Positions 27,830 to 37,782 of a stretch of 47,149 bases of DNA are shown here, piece after piece (position 1 is the first letter of the stretch; every line of letters starts with the position of its first letter). Origin of the DNA: Aureococcus anophagefferens (Eukaryota; Sar; Pelagophyceae; Pelagomonadales; Pelagomonadaceae); contig NW_008705561.1 in the NCBI RefSeq assembly GCF_000186865.1, positions 2,630,543 through 2,677,691 on the forward strand, written 5' to 3'. Under the pieces are notes generated by a model. The model was not told the origin of the DNA and made no database searches. It saw only the letters and a program-made list of their open reading frames with translations. The position numbers were made by a program, and so were the translations under genes.

Positions 27830-28680
27830 ATGAAGAACATGTTGAAGATCATCATCGCTCTCCTCCTCGGCGCCACGGGATCGGCGGCTCTACCGATCCC
27901 CACGCCCGCCAAGACCGCAGCGGAGCGCGCACCGGGCACTGCCGTAATGGAACGCCTGAATCGCCGCTTTCACCAAGGCGGTGCGGGAATACTGATACAC
28001 CAATTTGATTACAAAGATGGACCCAATCCTCATGCGTTGTGGTGGCAGCAATGCCGCAGCACCGGTCTCCATGTCACTATTCTGCATCTCTCGTCAATGG
28101 TCAGATGCAGTTTCATCCCGGAAGAATTCCGATTTACAGCGACTTTCAAGCTGGCTTTGTCTTGCGTGCAGACGTTCCCGTTCTTTGTGCATATCCTCGT
28201 GACGTGGGCAGCCAAAAACGTGAGTGTAACCTCGCCAGCAAAGCGTGCATTCCTGGCTGTGTGAACACTCGGACCAAGATGGTTCTTTGGTGCAATGGAA
28301 CGTACAAGTCGCCATGCGCGTTTCGTCCGGATGACATTCACACCATGTTGAACGAGAAAGCTTCGATTGTGCAAGCGTCAAATACGTCGTACTGGACAAA
28401 TGAGGTTGTGATCGGCTCTGCTGACATACACAAGATGATTGAAGCCGTTTTCTTCATTTCCCGCCCAGGGCACGTGGGTCATACTTCACCTGAAGATGAC
28501 TGCGATAAACCTGACCACAATCAGGATTGGATGACACCGCGGTGCGAAAGATTCGCTAGAGCTGCCCATCACTCTCTGGTGCAGTACATCAAAGTGAGAA
28601 ACATTTCCGAGTCGCTTCCCGCGCTAGCATCGTTCGATGCTGAAGATTGGGCGCAGCCTTTCCGCGTAGTCCTTTCTTAG
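27830..28680 (+). pseudogene. Frame-broken gene for a secreted cysteine-rich protein of unknown family
   Basis: ATG 27830 opens with a signal peptide (MKNMLKIIIALLLGATGSAA). The frame continues through GILIHQFDYKDGPNPHALWW, then must shift by one near 28070-28085 to continue as SASLVNGQMQFHPGRIPIYS, VLCAYPRDVGSQ, CNLASKACIPGC, CAFRPDDIHTML and YWTNEVVIGSADIHKMIEAV, ending at 28680. Similar NEVV..A........EAVFF patterns occur in secreted protist proteins of unknown role, by my recollection. GC content is near 50%, far below its neighbours. It could be a young pseudogene, a sequencing indel or a horizontally acquired gene. No introner or clear intron explains the shift. Confidence 0.55.
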
Positions 28681-28846
28681 TTAGCAAGCTGATTTTTGAG
28701 TTTGCGAAAACGTCAGCTCGTGGCAGCGCGGTGGGATGCCCGCTGCAGTCGACAGCTCCCCGGACCCATCTGCTGCCCAGAGCCAGGCAGAGTACTACTG
28801 GAGTTTTAACGGGGAAAGGAGAGGAGTGGGGAAAGGGCGCCGCGGC

Positions 28847-29898
28847 CTAGCCCTTCATGTTGCCGACGGCGCCCTGGACGAGGTCGCCGATGGCGCCCTC
28901 GGACGTCTTGGGGAGCTTGAAGTAGCGGCCCATCGCGGCGTCGGCGATGTCCTTGGCGAGGCCCGTGGAGACGAACTTGTTCTCCGTGTCGAGCATGAGG
29001 AGGGAGAAGCCCGGGATGGATCCCAGCTGCTTCGCCGTGTCGATGAGCTCGTCCTTGAGCGCCGCGCGGTCGGGCTTCGTGCCCGGCTCGGGCGCCTCGT
29101 CGGTGCCGAGCGACACGGACAGCGGCACGTTCGCGCGGCCGTCGCCGATGCAGACGACGACGACCTTGCCGACGTCGCCCGACTTTTGCGCGTTCATGCC
29201 CGTGCGCGCGGCGACGGAGAGCGCGTGCGCGAGCGGCGAGCCGCCGCCGCACGCCATCGTCTCGAGCCGCTTCTTCGTCAACGCGATGGACCGCGTGGGC
29301 GGCACGAGCACGTCGGCCCGGTCGCCCTGGAAGGGGATGAGCGAAATCTGGTCCCGCGACTGGTAGGCCTCCGTGAGCAGGCTCAGCGCCGCGCCCTTGG
29401 CCGCCTGCATGCGGTTCAGCGCCATGGACCCGGACGCGTCGACGACGAAGATGATGAGGGAGCCGGCCTTGCGGGCCATGCGCTTCGTGCGCACGTCGCT
29501 CTCCTCGATGAAGACCGAGCGCCCCATGGTCTTCTTCGTCGGGTTCGCCGTCGCGCGCTCGCGCCGCGGCTTCTGGTACGGCGCGGCCGCGCGCATCGTC
29601 GCGTCGACCGCCAAACGGCGCACCTTGCCCCGGGGCAGCTGCGCCTTGATGTAGCGGCCCCGGTCCTCGGAGAAGACGAGGCCCCGGCCCCCGGACTTGC
29701 CCTGCTTCTGCTTCGTCGCGAAGGCCAGCAGCTCGGGGTCGATGGGCACGCCCTCCGCGTCGAACATGAACTCGTCGGGCAGCTCGGGCTCCTCGGGCTC
29801 GGGCTCGGCCACATCCTCCTGGTCCTCCTGGTCCTCCGGGGGCTCCTGGTTCTCGCGGTCCTCGAGGTCCTCGTCGAGCTCCTCGTCCATCTGGTCCG

Positions 29899-29930
<32 letters not shown>

Positions 29931-31150
29931 ATGTCGAGGTCCGGCGGCTGCTCCGGGTCGGAGACGAAGGAGCTGCGGGGCACGATGGCCAGCTTGACGG
30001 CGAGCTTCAGGTCCTCGCTGTCCACGCGGTCGCGGCCCGCGAGCGCCGCGGACGCGCGCGCGACCTCCGACGCGTAAATGTCCGCGCGGTGGCCCTGGAC
30101 GCCCGCGCGCACGGCCTCCTCGCACAGATAGACGAGCTGGTCCCGGGAGATGGTCACGTCCTTGATCTCCTCGCGCGCGAAGACGATGCGGGACCGGAGC
30201 GCGTCCGACGCCTCCAGGTCCTCGTCGAGCGCCGCCGCGCGGCTCGCGCCGCCCGCGGCGAACTTGAGCACCGAATCCACGGCGTCGGCGCGCTGGCTCA
30301 CGTCCAGCGGCGCCGCGTCGGCCGACAGCGCCACCGCGATGCGGTCCAGGAGGTGGTCGCGCATCTCGCCCTCCTCGGGGTTGAACGTCGCGATCAGGAG
30401 CGGCTTGCAGACGTAGGTCACGGAGATGCCCTCGCGCTCGACGATGACCTTGCCGTCGGAGATGACCTGGAGCAGGATGTTCGTCGCCTCCGAATCCAGG
30501 AGGTTGATGTCGTCGACGTAGAGCACGCCGCGGTGCGCGCGCGCGAGCAGGCCGGGCTGGAAGACGGACTTGCCCTCCTTGACGCTCTGCTCGACGTCGA
30601 TGCTCCCTAAGAGCATGTCGTCCATGACGTTGAGCGGGATCTGCACGAAGGGCGCGCGCACGACCTCCGTCTCGAGCGCCAGCAGGTTCTCGGCGACGCT
30701 CCCGCCCTGGTCCTCGAGCTGCTTCCGGAGCAGGCTGTCCATCTCCGTGGGCATCTCCGGGTCCACGTTGTACTGCGAGTCCTTGACCTTCTCGATGGGC
30801 GGCAGGAGCGAGTGGAGCGCGCGCGCCATGACGCTCTTGGCCGTGCCGCGGCCGCCGCTGATGAGCACGCCGCCCATGTCGCGGTTCACGGCCGCGAGGA
30901 GCAGCGCCGTCTTGATCGACTCCTGGCCCACGACCATGGACAGCGGCAGGCCGTCCGTGGCCTGGTCGCCGGCGACGGACGCCGTCTTGGGGCCGCCGTC
31001 CATCTTCGCCTCCATGGCCGCGAGGCGCTCCTCCGGCGACAGCGTCGCCGCCGACGGCGCGACGCGCGAGAAGGCGCGCGTTCGGTGCGGGAAGGCGTGG
31101 TACGACGTCGCCACCGACAGGCACGACGCCGCGAGGAGCGCGCGCATCAT
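28847..31150 (-). CDS. chlD: Magnesium-chelatase subunit D (ChlD)
   Basis: The 767-residue protein is the D subunit of Mg-chelatase, which inserts Mg2+ into protoporphyrin IX in chlorophyll synthesis in the plastid. The start (MMRALLAASCLSVATSYHAF) looks like a signal peptide followed by a transit region with Phe near the cleavage point, as in complex plastids. An AAA+ domain has VLISGGRGTAKSVMARALH and GVLYVDDINLLD, then an arginine-finger region. A polyproline run (29902-29931) and acidic linker follow. The C-terminal VWA domain has the MIDAS motif FVVDASGSMA and later CGGGSPLAHAL and CIGDGRANV. Length fits ChlD. It is divergent from the next gene across 213 bp. Confidence 0.95.
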
Positions 31151-31193
31151 GTCGACCGTCGCGCGCGGCTAGTTGCACGAGACGAGACGGCGA

Positions 31194-31209
31194 AGCTGAG
31201 TACTCAGCT
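31194..31209. promoter_or_regulatory. 16-bp perfect palindrome in a divergent intergenic region
   Basis: AGCTGAGTACTCAGCT is an exact palindrome located 44 bp upstream of the chlD start and 155 bp upstream of the opposite gene. Its position suggests a binding site for a dimeric factor, possibly controlling chlD. This is inference from symmetry and place only. Confidence 0.4.
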
Positions 31210-31363
31210 CGGAGACAATCTCGAGCTTCAATGCGGCGGGTGTGGGTGCAAACGATCCACGTCCTCCTCGATGCATCGCCGACATCTTGAACGACGTTGC
31301 CCCTCTTATTTCACGATGGTGACTCCATTCGAGCCTCGTAAAGCCCAATGACCACCTAGGACC

Positions 31364-32590
31364 ATGGCCTGGGGTGCCACCGGGCACTTCACATTGGTCG
31401 CCCTCGCCGCGGGCTGCCTGCCGGCGCCGACGCCGCCGTCGCCGCGCTTCCTCCTGCACCGGCATCTGGTCACGGAGGCCTTTGTGGTGCACCGCTTCGG
31501 CGCCCACGACGCGTCGCGCTACCTGAGCCTGCTGCGCGTGCCCGACGCCTGGGCCACGCGACCGGACGAGCACTGGCTCTTCCTCAAGAACGGGTCCTGG
31601 CCCAACGCCGCGCTCCGGAGCTCCCTCCTCGCCTTCGCGGGCTGCGGTCCGACCTTAAAGACGCGGACCGGCGGCTCCTGCGTCCGCGGCGGCGTCGAGG
31701 TCCTGCGCGGCGCGCGCGAGGCGCACAACGCCGCCCTGCGCTTCGACGCCGGGCCCGTGCTCTGGGGCCTCGCGGGCCTCACGTCGCCCGCGCACCCCGC
31801 GGCGGAGCTCCTGCTCGCCCGGTCCGCGCCGCTCAACGGCAGCCTCGCATCCGACGCGGCGACCTACCCGCGCCTCGGCTACCGCGCCGAGGGCTGCGTC
31901 GAGCGCCGCGCGGGCAAGGACGGCTGCGAGTACGACGGGCGGCTGAGCCTCGCGGCGAGCGGCGGGCGCGCGTTTCTCTACGCGCGCGCGAACACGAACC
32001 CGCGCGGCGGCGGCCGCCACGTGCAGGTCGCGCGGCTCCGCCGGGGCGCCTGGTCCCCCTTCGCGCCCGTGAAGTTCGCCAAGGGCGCGGCGCCGCCCTA
32101 CGACGTCCTCGGCGACGGCCGGCGGTCCACGGAGAGCGCGGACATCTACTACGCGGCCGTCGACGCGAACCCCGCCGACGAGTCCACGCTTTTGGGCCTC
32201 TTCCCGACGGTCGTCGCCGAAGCCGGCCGCGACGGCGCCGCGATCCTCGCCGCGGTCTCCTGCGACGGCGCGCACTTCTCGCCGCCGGAGCCGCTCCTCA
32301 ACAGCTCGCACGTCGGCGGCGAGATCGTCGACCACGTCGTCGACGGCCTCGCGCGCGACGGCGACGACGTGTTGATATTTGTCCACGCGGGCGTGCCGGG
32401 CACGGCCGAGAAGGCCTGCGCGTACAAGGCGCTCTTCCCGAAGCCCGGCGTGAAGTCCGTGAAGCGCGCCGCGCCGACGGGCTGGCGGCCGCCGCCGTCG
32501 GAGGTCGTCGGGCTCCGCGTCCCCCTGGCGAACCTTCGGCGCTTCACGGACCGGGCGCGGGCCCACCTCCCGGGCTGCCGCGGCGGATAG
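31364..32590 (+). CDS. Secreted beta-propeller-like protein, glycosidase-like fold
   Basis: The 408-residue protein has a signal peptide (ATGHFTLVALAAGCLPAP). Repeating strand blocks such as GGRAFLYARANTNPRGGG-RHVQVA and ESADIYYAAVDANP and PTVVAEAG..GAAILAAVS..CDGAHFSPPEPLL resemble blades of five-bladed propellers of the GH32/GH43/GH117 type, including the idea of a Ser-x-Asp-Gly-like turn (CDGAHFS). Possible N-glycosylation sites are at NGS and NSS. No catalytic triad can be assigned, so enzymatic role is open. Start ATG 31364 is chosen because it gives the signal peptide. Its stop is 20 bp from the convergent gene. Confidence 0.6.
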   Translation: MAWGATGHFTLVALAAGCLPAPTPPSPRFLLHRHLVTEAFVVHRFGAHDASRYLSLLRVPDAWATRPDEHWLFLKNGSWPNAALRSSLLAFAGCGPTLKTRTGGSCVRGGVEVLRGAREAHNAALRFDAGPVLWGLAGLTSPAHPAAELLLARSAPLNGSLASDAATYPRLGYRAEGCVERRAGKDGCEYDGRLSLAASGGRAFLYARANTNPRGGGRHVQVARLRRGAWSPFAPVKFAKGAAPPYDVLGDGRRSTESADIYYAAVDANPADESTLLGLFPTVVAEAGRDGAAILAAVSCDGAHFSPPEPLLNSSHVGGEIVDHVVDGLARDGDDVLIFVHAGVPGTAEKACAYKALFPKPGVKSVKRAAPTGWRPPPSEVVGLRVPLANLRRFTDRARAHLPGCRGG

Positions 32591-32610
32591 GTGTGTTTTA
32601 AGGCGCGCCG

Positions 32611-34446
32611 CTACAGCTGGCGCTTGTAGAGCTTCTTCTTGCGCTCGTCGTAGTCGCGGGTGCAGAAGAAGACGGGCGCGCGCTTGCCCTTGGGCCCCGC
32701 GGCCTTGGCGGGGCCGTCGCTGTCGTGGACGACGACGGCCCCCCGGACGTACTCGAGGGGCGTCGAGTGGATGGACCGCGCGAGGACGAGCTCGTCCTTG
32801 GCGTCGACGTCGGCGCCGAGCTTCTTGTCGAGGTCCGACTTCTTGTAGAACCACCGGAAGGCCATGACGGGCGTGTTGTCGTCGCTGTCGACGTAGATCT
32901 CGACGCAGAGCACGGTGTAGCGCGCGTTCGGGTTGCCCGGCTCGCAGATCTGGGGCGCGAGCGTCTCCGCGCCCGTCTTGCCCCGCCTGAGGTCCCAGGA
33001 CGCGCCGCCCCAGGACGCGCGCGCGCGGTCGTAGAAGCGCCGCGCCGCGCGGTCCGCGAGCGGTAACAACACGCTCTCGCGCACGGCGCGCTCGCCGGCC
33101 CAGTCGTCGCAGACGACGACCCGCGCGCCGTCGTCGTCGTCCTCCTCGCTCGATTCCGAGTCCGAGGCGTCGTCGTCGACGCCGTGCTCGGCCTCGAAGG
33201 CGCCGACGGACGAGTCGTCGTCGCCGTAGTAGGTGCGCCGCGCGTAGAGCGCCGCGAGCAGGTCGCCCGTCACGGACCGCCGCAGCGGCGCGTCGTCGCC
33301 GCAGCGCTGCTTCGCGACGTGATTGACGTCGCCGCCGTGAGCTTCTAAAAGCGCCTCGCACTCGCCGCGGCCCGGCCGCGCGCCGCTCTGCACGCCGACG
33401 GCGCGCCGCTCCAGGGCGCTCCGCGCGCGGCTCACGTCCATCTTCGCCGCGAAGAGCGCCTCCAGAGCCAAAGCGTCCGGCGGCGAGCAATCGACGACGA
33501 CGCGCGGCGCGTCGCCCGACTCCGGCGGCGGCAGCAGGCTCCAGGCGCCGGGGCTCGCGGGGCAGGCCGGCGACCCCAGGGCCAACCGCGGCGGCGGCGA
33601 CCGGGGCGGCGGCGACGGCGGCGCCGCGCCCGTGCCGACGTCGCACGACCCGCGCGGCGGGCTCGGCGCCGACGGCGCGCGCGGCCGCCCCGCGGGCGAC
33701 AGCGGCGGCGGCGCCGCGGCGCGCAGCGCCGCCAGCACGCCGCCGGGCGACGCCGGCGGGCTCGGCGGTAGAGGCAGGGCCGGCACGAGCGCCCGGAGCC
33801 TCGCGAGGTCGTCCGCCGCGTCGGCGCTCGGCGCCCACGCGGCCGCGTAGAGCAGGTCCGGCTCCGGCGCGTAGTTCTCCGGCGCGCAGGGCGGCAGCGC
33901 GGCGCGGTCCAGCGGCTCGAAGCGCCGGTCCGCGCCGGACGTGCAGCCCATGGACGCGCGGCGCGTCTTGCCGTCTTTGGGAGACGGCGCGCGGCCCCAC
34001 TGCGGCGCGCGCGCGACGGCCGTCGGGTCGTAGCGGCTCACGACGCCCTTGGCGCGGCCGGACCGCGTCGTGCCGCCGCCGCTCGACGCGTCGTCGTCGG
34101 CCTTGCGCTTGCTCCCGGACGCCTTGGCCGCGGCGGCCGGCCGCCGCGCGAGGCTGGACGGGCTCGCGGGGCACCGCCTGGGGGCTGGCGATGCGGGCCG
34201 GTCCGCGGCGCCCTGCCCCGGGCTACCGGCCGACGGGTTCCGCTCGCAGGACTTGACGTGCTTCTTGCGCGACATGGGGTGCTGGAACGACTCACCGCAG
34301 TGTGGGCAGTCGCCGCTCCACGGCGCGCGCTTCCGCGGCGGCTCCTTACTCTTCGATCCCTCGCCCACGGCGGGTGCCGATCGCTTAGTAGGCTTGGCCG
34401 GGGACGGCATGGACATCGAGGGGGCGCGACTCGTCTCCCGGGACAC
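32611..34446 (-). CDS. Zinc-finger and BAH-domain chromatin-type protein
   Basis: The 611-residue protein has a Lys/Arg/Pro-rich N-terminus and one CCHC/C2H2-like zinc finger (about residues 47-67: CPHCGESFQHPMSRKKHVKSC spacing C-x2-C-x12-H-x3-C). A long Ser/Pro/Ala-rich disordered middle contains acidic SESSEEDDDD. The C-terminal ~130 residues resemble a BAH domain: YTVLCVEIYVDSDD, then AFRWFYKKSDL, then DELVLARSIHSTPLEYVRGA and VFFCTRDYD. BAH domains bind nucleosomes or modified histones, so a nuclear chromatin role is likely. Alternative starts exist a few codons in (SMSMP). Domain calls are moderate. Confidence 0.7.
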   Translation of the reverse strand: MSRETSRAPSMSMPSPAKPTKRSAPAVGEGSKSKEPPRKRAPWSGDCPHCGESFQHPMSRKKHVKSCERNPSAGSPGQGAADRPASPAPRRCPASPSSLARRPAAAAKASGSKRKADDDASSGGGTTRSGRAKGVVSRYDPTAVARAPQWGRAPSPKDGKTRRASMGCTSGADRRFEPLDRAALPPCAPENYAPEPDLLYAAAWAPSADAADDLARLRALVPALPLPPSPPASPGGVLAALRAAAPPPLSPAGRPRAPSAPSPPRGSCDVGTGAAPPSPPPRSPPPRLALGSPACPASPGAWSLLPPPESGDAPRVVVDCSPPDALALEALFAAKMDVSRARSALERRAVGVQSGARPGRGECEALLEAHGGDVNHVAKQRCGDDAPLRRSVTGDLLAALYARRTYYGDDDSSVGAFEAEHGVDDDASDSESSEEDDDDGARVVVCDDWAGERAVRESVLLPLADRAARRFYDRARASWGGASWDLRRGKTGAETLAPQICEPGNPNARYTVLCVEIYVDSDDNTPVMAFRWFYKKSDLDKKLGADVDAKDELVLARSIHSTPLEYVRGAVVVHDSDGPAKAAGPKGKRAPVFFCTRDYDERKKKLYKRQL

Positions 34447-35367
34447 GTTAATTCATCGCGCACCGCATCGTCCCACCGCTGAGTTCACCCTTTTGAACCT
34501 GAAACCGCCGGGGGTTTGCGCGCTTCACGCCTCCCGACGCCCTCAACTCAAGGACACGTCGCAGCCTCGATGGGTCGGCTTTCATGCGCAGTGTATGGGC
34601 TGGGGTGTCGGTTCACGACGCTTGGCGGGTTTTCAATCCGCGCGACGCGGCGCGAAGAGGCCGCGCGCCTTCTGGCAGCACTACGAGCGACGCCGACATA
34701 TATAGGAAGCTTACAAGCGCCCCGGAATACTGGCGGCTTCCGTCGTCGCGATGCCTGCGCGGGAGTGGCGCGGTCCGGGCGCCGCGGACGAACGCGCGCG
34801 CGGTCGAGGGCGCGATCGAGTGGACGTCTCAGTAGAGAATTGGGTTCAAGATTTTCAGCAACGGCGAACCTTTGGAAAGACTAATCGGTATATATCACCG
34901 ACGTCCTCTACACACGTGTGGGTCCTCCGCCGGACGCGGGCGCACGCCGTCCTCGCGGCGAGCGTCGCGTCGCCGCACCTACGCCCCCGCGACACGCACG
35001 GGCGGCGATCGTCGTCCCCGGTGCCGTGTCCACACACGCGCTCATCTGGCCTCTCTGCGCTCTCAACGGGCGGCGATCGTCGCCTCCACGGGGCCTGGGC
35101 AGCGATCACCACCGAGCTTCGAGAAGCTGTGCGCTCTCAGGGGCCTCTCGCGGCAGCCCTGCCGCGTCGCGCGTCGCTTGTGGCTGCGCGGCGAGTGTGG
35201 GAGGGTCAGCGACGACCGAGGCGCGTCGTGGCGGATGTTGCTCACGCGCGGCGAGCGACGGCAGCCAGTCCTTGTGCGATCGCCAAGGCTGCGGCAGCTC
35301 CGGCGGCTCGCGCGCCGCCGCCGCCGGACAGCGACGCCGTCGCCGACGAGGTGCGCAGAACACGAGG
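34447..35367. other. Intergenic interval without a supported gene
   Basis: Frames here are Arg/Ala-rich and lack domains. Two TATA-like words stand out in GC-rich DNA: CATATATAGG at about 34696-34705 and GGTATATATCACC at about 34886-34898. The word GGGCGGCGATCGTCG occurs twice, near 35004 and 35069. I looked for snRNA and tRNA signatures next to the TATA-like words and found none that I can support. Confidence 0.55.
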
Positions 35368-36678
35368 TTACGCCGCCTGGACGTCGAGGACGCGGTCCCC
35401 GAGGCGCTGGCTCAGGCGCCGCATCGTCGCGAAGGCGGACACGTGGACGGACCGCGCGGCGATGACGAAGCCGACGACCGCGAGCGCGCGCCCGCGCTTC
35501 GCGTCGTGCGTCTCCGCGGCGACCCAGAGCCCCAGCAGCAGCGCCGGGTGCGCCGCGCGCTGCCAGTCGACGCCCGCGCGGTGGAGCGCGTAGGCCACGT
35601 AGAGCTCCGTCGCCGCGTAGAGGAGGAAGACGAGGAGCCCGATCGCGGCGGCGCCGAGCGTGAGCACCTCGCGCAACGCCCCGAAGCGCGCGGGCCGGTA
35701 GGGGTGGATGTCGACCCGCAGCCAGCGATACAAGCGCCAGCGCTGCGCGGGCGACGTGCCGGCGAGGCCCGCGCCCCCCAGCAGGAACGCGAGCGTCAGG
35801 AGGCCCGCCGCGGCCAGGGAAACGGCCCCCCTTTCGCTCTGCAAAAAGGCCGCGACGCGCGTGCGCTGGATGCGGTAGGCGTACTTGCACTGGTCGCAGC
35901 GGAACTGGGCCCGCGCGTCCGGCGCCGCCGCGCGCCACGCGTTCAAGCAGGACACGTGGACGTGCCGCATGGACCCGGAGCAGAGGCACGGCGAGATGAG
36001 CGGGTCGTCGCGGCTCGCCTCCTCGGAGAAGCAGATGCGGCACATGGGCGGGCCGTGGTCCTCGGCGGGCTGCGGCGGGCGCGCGACGTGCGGCGCGTTC
36101 TCCCGCGTCGGCCGCGGCCTCGCGGGTTCGGCCTCGGGCTTCGGCGGCGCGAGGAACAGCACGCTCTCCGCGTCGCAGCACGCGCCGACCTCCGCGTCCC
36201 CGTCCAGGATCGTCCCGTCCTTGACGACGCGGCACTCGCGCCAGCGCCGCGACGGCACGGCCGCGAGCGACGCGAGCTCCGCGGCCGCGCGCCGCGCGAC
36301 GTCGGAGACGAGGTCGTCTCCTAAACACTCGACGAGCGCCTCGCCGTCGCTCGGCCGCGTCGTCCGCACGACGAACGCATGGCTCGGCCGGCGCCGCAGG
36401 GCGAGGCGCGCCGACGGCCAGAGGCCGGACGCCTGGAGCGTCGTCTCTCTGAAGGCGGCGACCGGCAGCGGCGCCTCGGGGTACTCCGTGGCGTCGTTGA
36501 GGGTCCAGCCGCCGGCGAAGCAGTCGCCGAAGCCTTCGGCGGCGAGGTAGCGCACGACGACGTCGCCGACCTCGTCCGGCGCGAAGCGCCGCCGCCGCTG
36601 GTGCGTCGTGTTGCGCGCGCTGTGGATGTCGATGGTCAGCGTCGCGCCCTCCGCCGGCTCGGCCGGGAGGGCGGCCAT
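35368..36678 (-). CDS. RING-CH (MARCH-type) membrane E3 ubiquitin ligase
   Basis: The 436-residue protein carries a C4HC3 RING-variant at about residues 212-265: MCRICFSEE, ISPCLCSGSMRHVHVSCL, NAWRA and FRCDQCKYAY. Such domains recruit E2 enzymes to ubiquitinate membrane proteins. Three likely membrane spans follow (VSLAAAGLLTLAFLLGGAGL; LTLGAAAIGLLVFLLYAATE; HPALLLGLWVAAE with a later hydrophobic stretch). The first 180 residues are two ubiquitin-like-looking segments (TLTIDIHSARN; FVVRTTRPSDGEALVECLGD) without firm family. It lies 158 bp from the divergent saposin-like gene. Domain call is strong. Confidence 0.88.
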   Translation of the reverse strand: MAALPAEPAEGATLTIDIHSARNTTHQRRRRFAPDEVGDVVVRYLAAEGFGDCFAGGWTLNDATEYPEAPLPVAAFRETTLQASGLWPSARLALRRRPSHAFVVRTTRPSDGEALVECLGDDLVSDVARRAAAELASLAAVPSRRWRECRVVKDGTILDGDAEVGACCDAESVLFLAPPKPEAEPARPRPTRENAPHVARPPQPAEDHGPPMCRICFSEEASRDDPLISPCLCSGSMRHVHVSCLNAWRAAAPDARAQFRCDQCKYAYRIQRTRVAAFLQSERGAVSLAAAGLLTLAFLLGGAGLAGTSPAQRWRLYRWLRVDIHPYRPARFGALREVLTLGAAAIGLLVFLLYAATELYVAYALHRAGVDWQRAAHPALLLGLWVAAETHDAKRGRALAVVGFVIAARSVHVSAFATMRRLSQRLGDRVLDVQAA

Positions 36679-36836
36679 ACGGTTTGCGGGTGTGGAGGGT
36701 GGGTCGGACGCGCCGGTTCGTTGCGCGCAGGGCCGCCGAGCTCGATCAGCTCAGGCGCTGTAAGACGACACAGGCCATAGCCCAGTCGACCAGGCCGACG
36801 ATGCACCTCGACACGATGGCTGATTGAGCTGCCCAT

Positions 36837-37589
36837 ATGCGCAGCCCCGTGCTCGCCCTGCTGGCCGCCGCGCACCCGTCGGTCGGCGACTACGTCGGGC
36901 GGACCGTCGGCGTCTACGACTCCATCGAGCAGGTCGCCGAGGAGTTCGGCGAGGCGCCGCCGCCGACGGCCGTGCGCGCCGCGAACCGGCGCCGCGCCGC
37001 GGACCTCGGCTTCGCCGGCGTGCAGAACGTGCAGATCGACCCGCCGACCTTGGACGCCGAGGAGGAGTTCGCGCGGCCGCTGGCGGCGCACCTGCGCTGC
37101 GACGCGTGCCACGCGTTCGCGCACCAGACCAAAAAGCGGCTCTTCGAGGCGACGGACGGACGGGAACGGGCGCTCGACGCGGCGGCCCGCATCGACTTCT
37201 TCGCCGCGCTCTGCCGCGAGGCCCTCGACGACTACGGCGTCAAGGAGATCGCCGACGCCAAGGGCTGGAAAAGGAACCGGCTCTCCGGGCCCGGCACCGA
37301 GGCCGACTACGTCACGGCGATGATGACCGGCGGCGGGCCCTGGCCCGGCCGCCTGCGGCAGCGCTGCGGCGAGATCGTCGGCGACGTCGGCGAGGACGCG
37401 CTCTACGCCATGTGGCTCCGCGACGGCAAGGAGCTCACGAACACGGTCTGCGTCGACGCGACGGGTGACTGCGACGTCCGCGTCGACCCGCCCAAGGTCA
37501 AGGTCACGGCGCCCCGGGGCGGCGCCTTCGAGCGGAAATTCCGCAAACCCCCGAAGAAGAAGAAGAAAAGGGACGAGGCCGAGCTGTGA
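36837..37589 (+). CDS. Secreted saposin/canopy-like protein
   Basis: The 250-residue protein starts with a short signal peptide (MRSPVLALLAAAHPS). A helical cysteine-patterned region includes LRCDACHAFAHQTKKRLFEA, ALCREALDDYGVKEIA, RLRQRCGEIVGDVGEDALY and TVCVDATGDC, resembling saposin-B-type and canopy (CNPY) proteins, which act in the ER lumen. The tail is Lys-rich and ends RDEAEL, which might act as a weak ER-retention signal, though it is not KDEL. The frame and start are clear; family assignment is by cysteine pattern only. Confidence 0.65.
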   Translation: MRSPVLALLAAAHPSVGDYVGRTVGVYDSIEQVAEEFGEAPPPTAVRAANRRRAADLGFAGVQNVQIDPPTLDAEEEFARPLAAHLRCDACHAFAHQTKKRLFEATDGRERALDAAARIDFFAALCREALDDYGVKEIADAKGWKRNRLSGPGTEADYVTAMMTGGGPWPGRLRQRCGEIVGDVGEDALYAMWLRDGKELTNTVCVDATGDCDVRVDPPKVKVTAPRGGAFERKFRKPPKKKKKRDEAEL

Positions 37590-37782
37590 CTAAGGAGCGT
37601 CGGTTGGCGGGGAGGGGTGGAGAGGCGACGCGTACGGGGGTGCACCGGGTCTCGGTGCGGTCTCCCGGACGGGGCCGGTAAAGACATCAGCTTGAACCTC
37701 GCGCACTTGCAGAAGACGACCTCGAGCTCAATTCTAAGCCGCGTCACGCACGTCGTACCGCGCGCGCGCGCGTGATTGCAAA

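Noticed and set aside
34690..34900. snRNA or tRNA gene next to the TATA-like words
   Set aside because: None of the conserved starts or boxes of U1, U2, U4, U5 or U6, and no cloverleaf, could be found.
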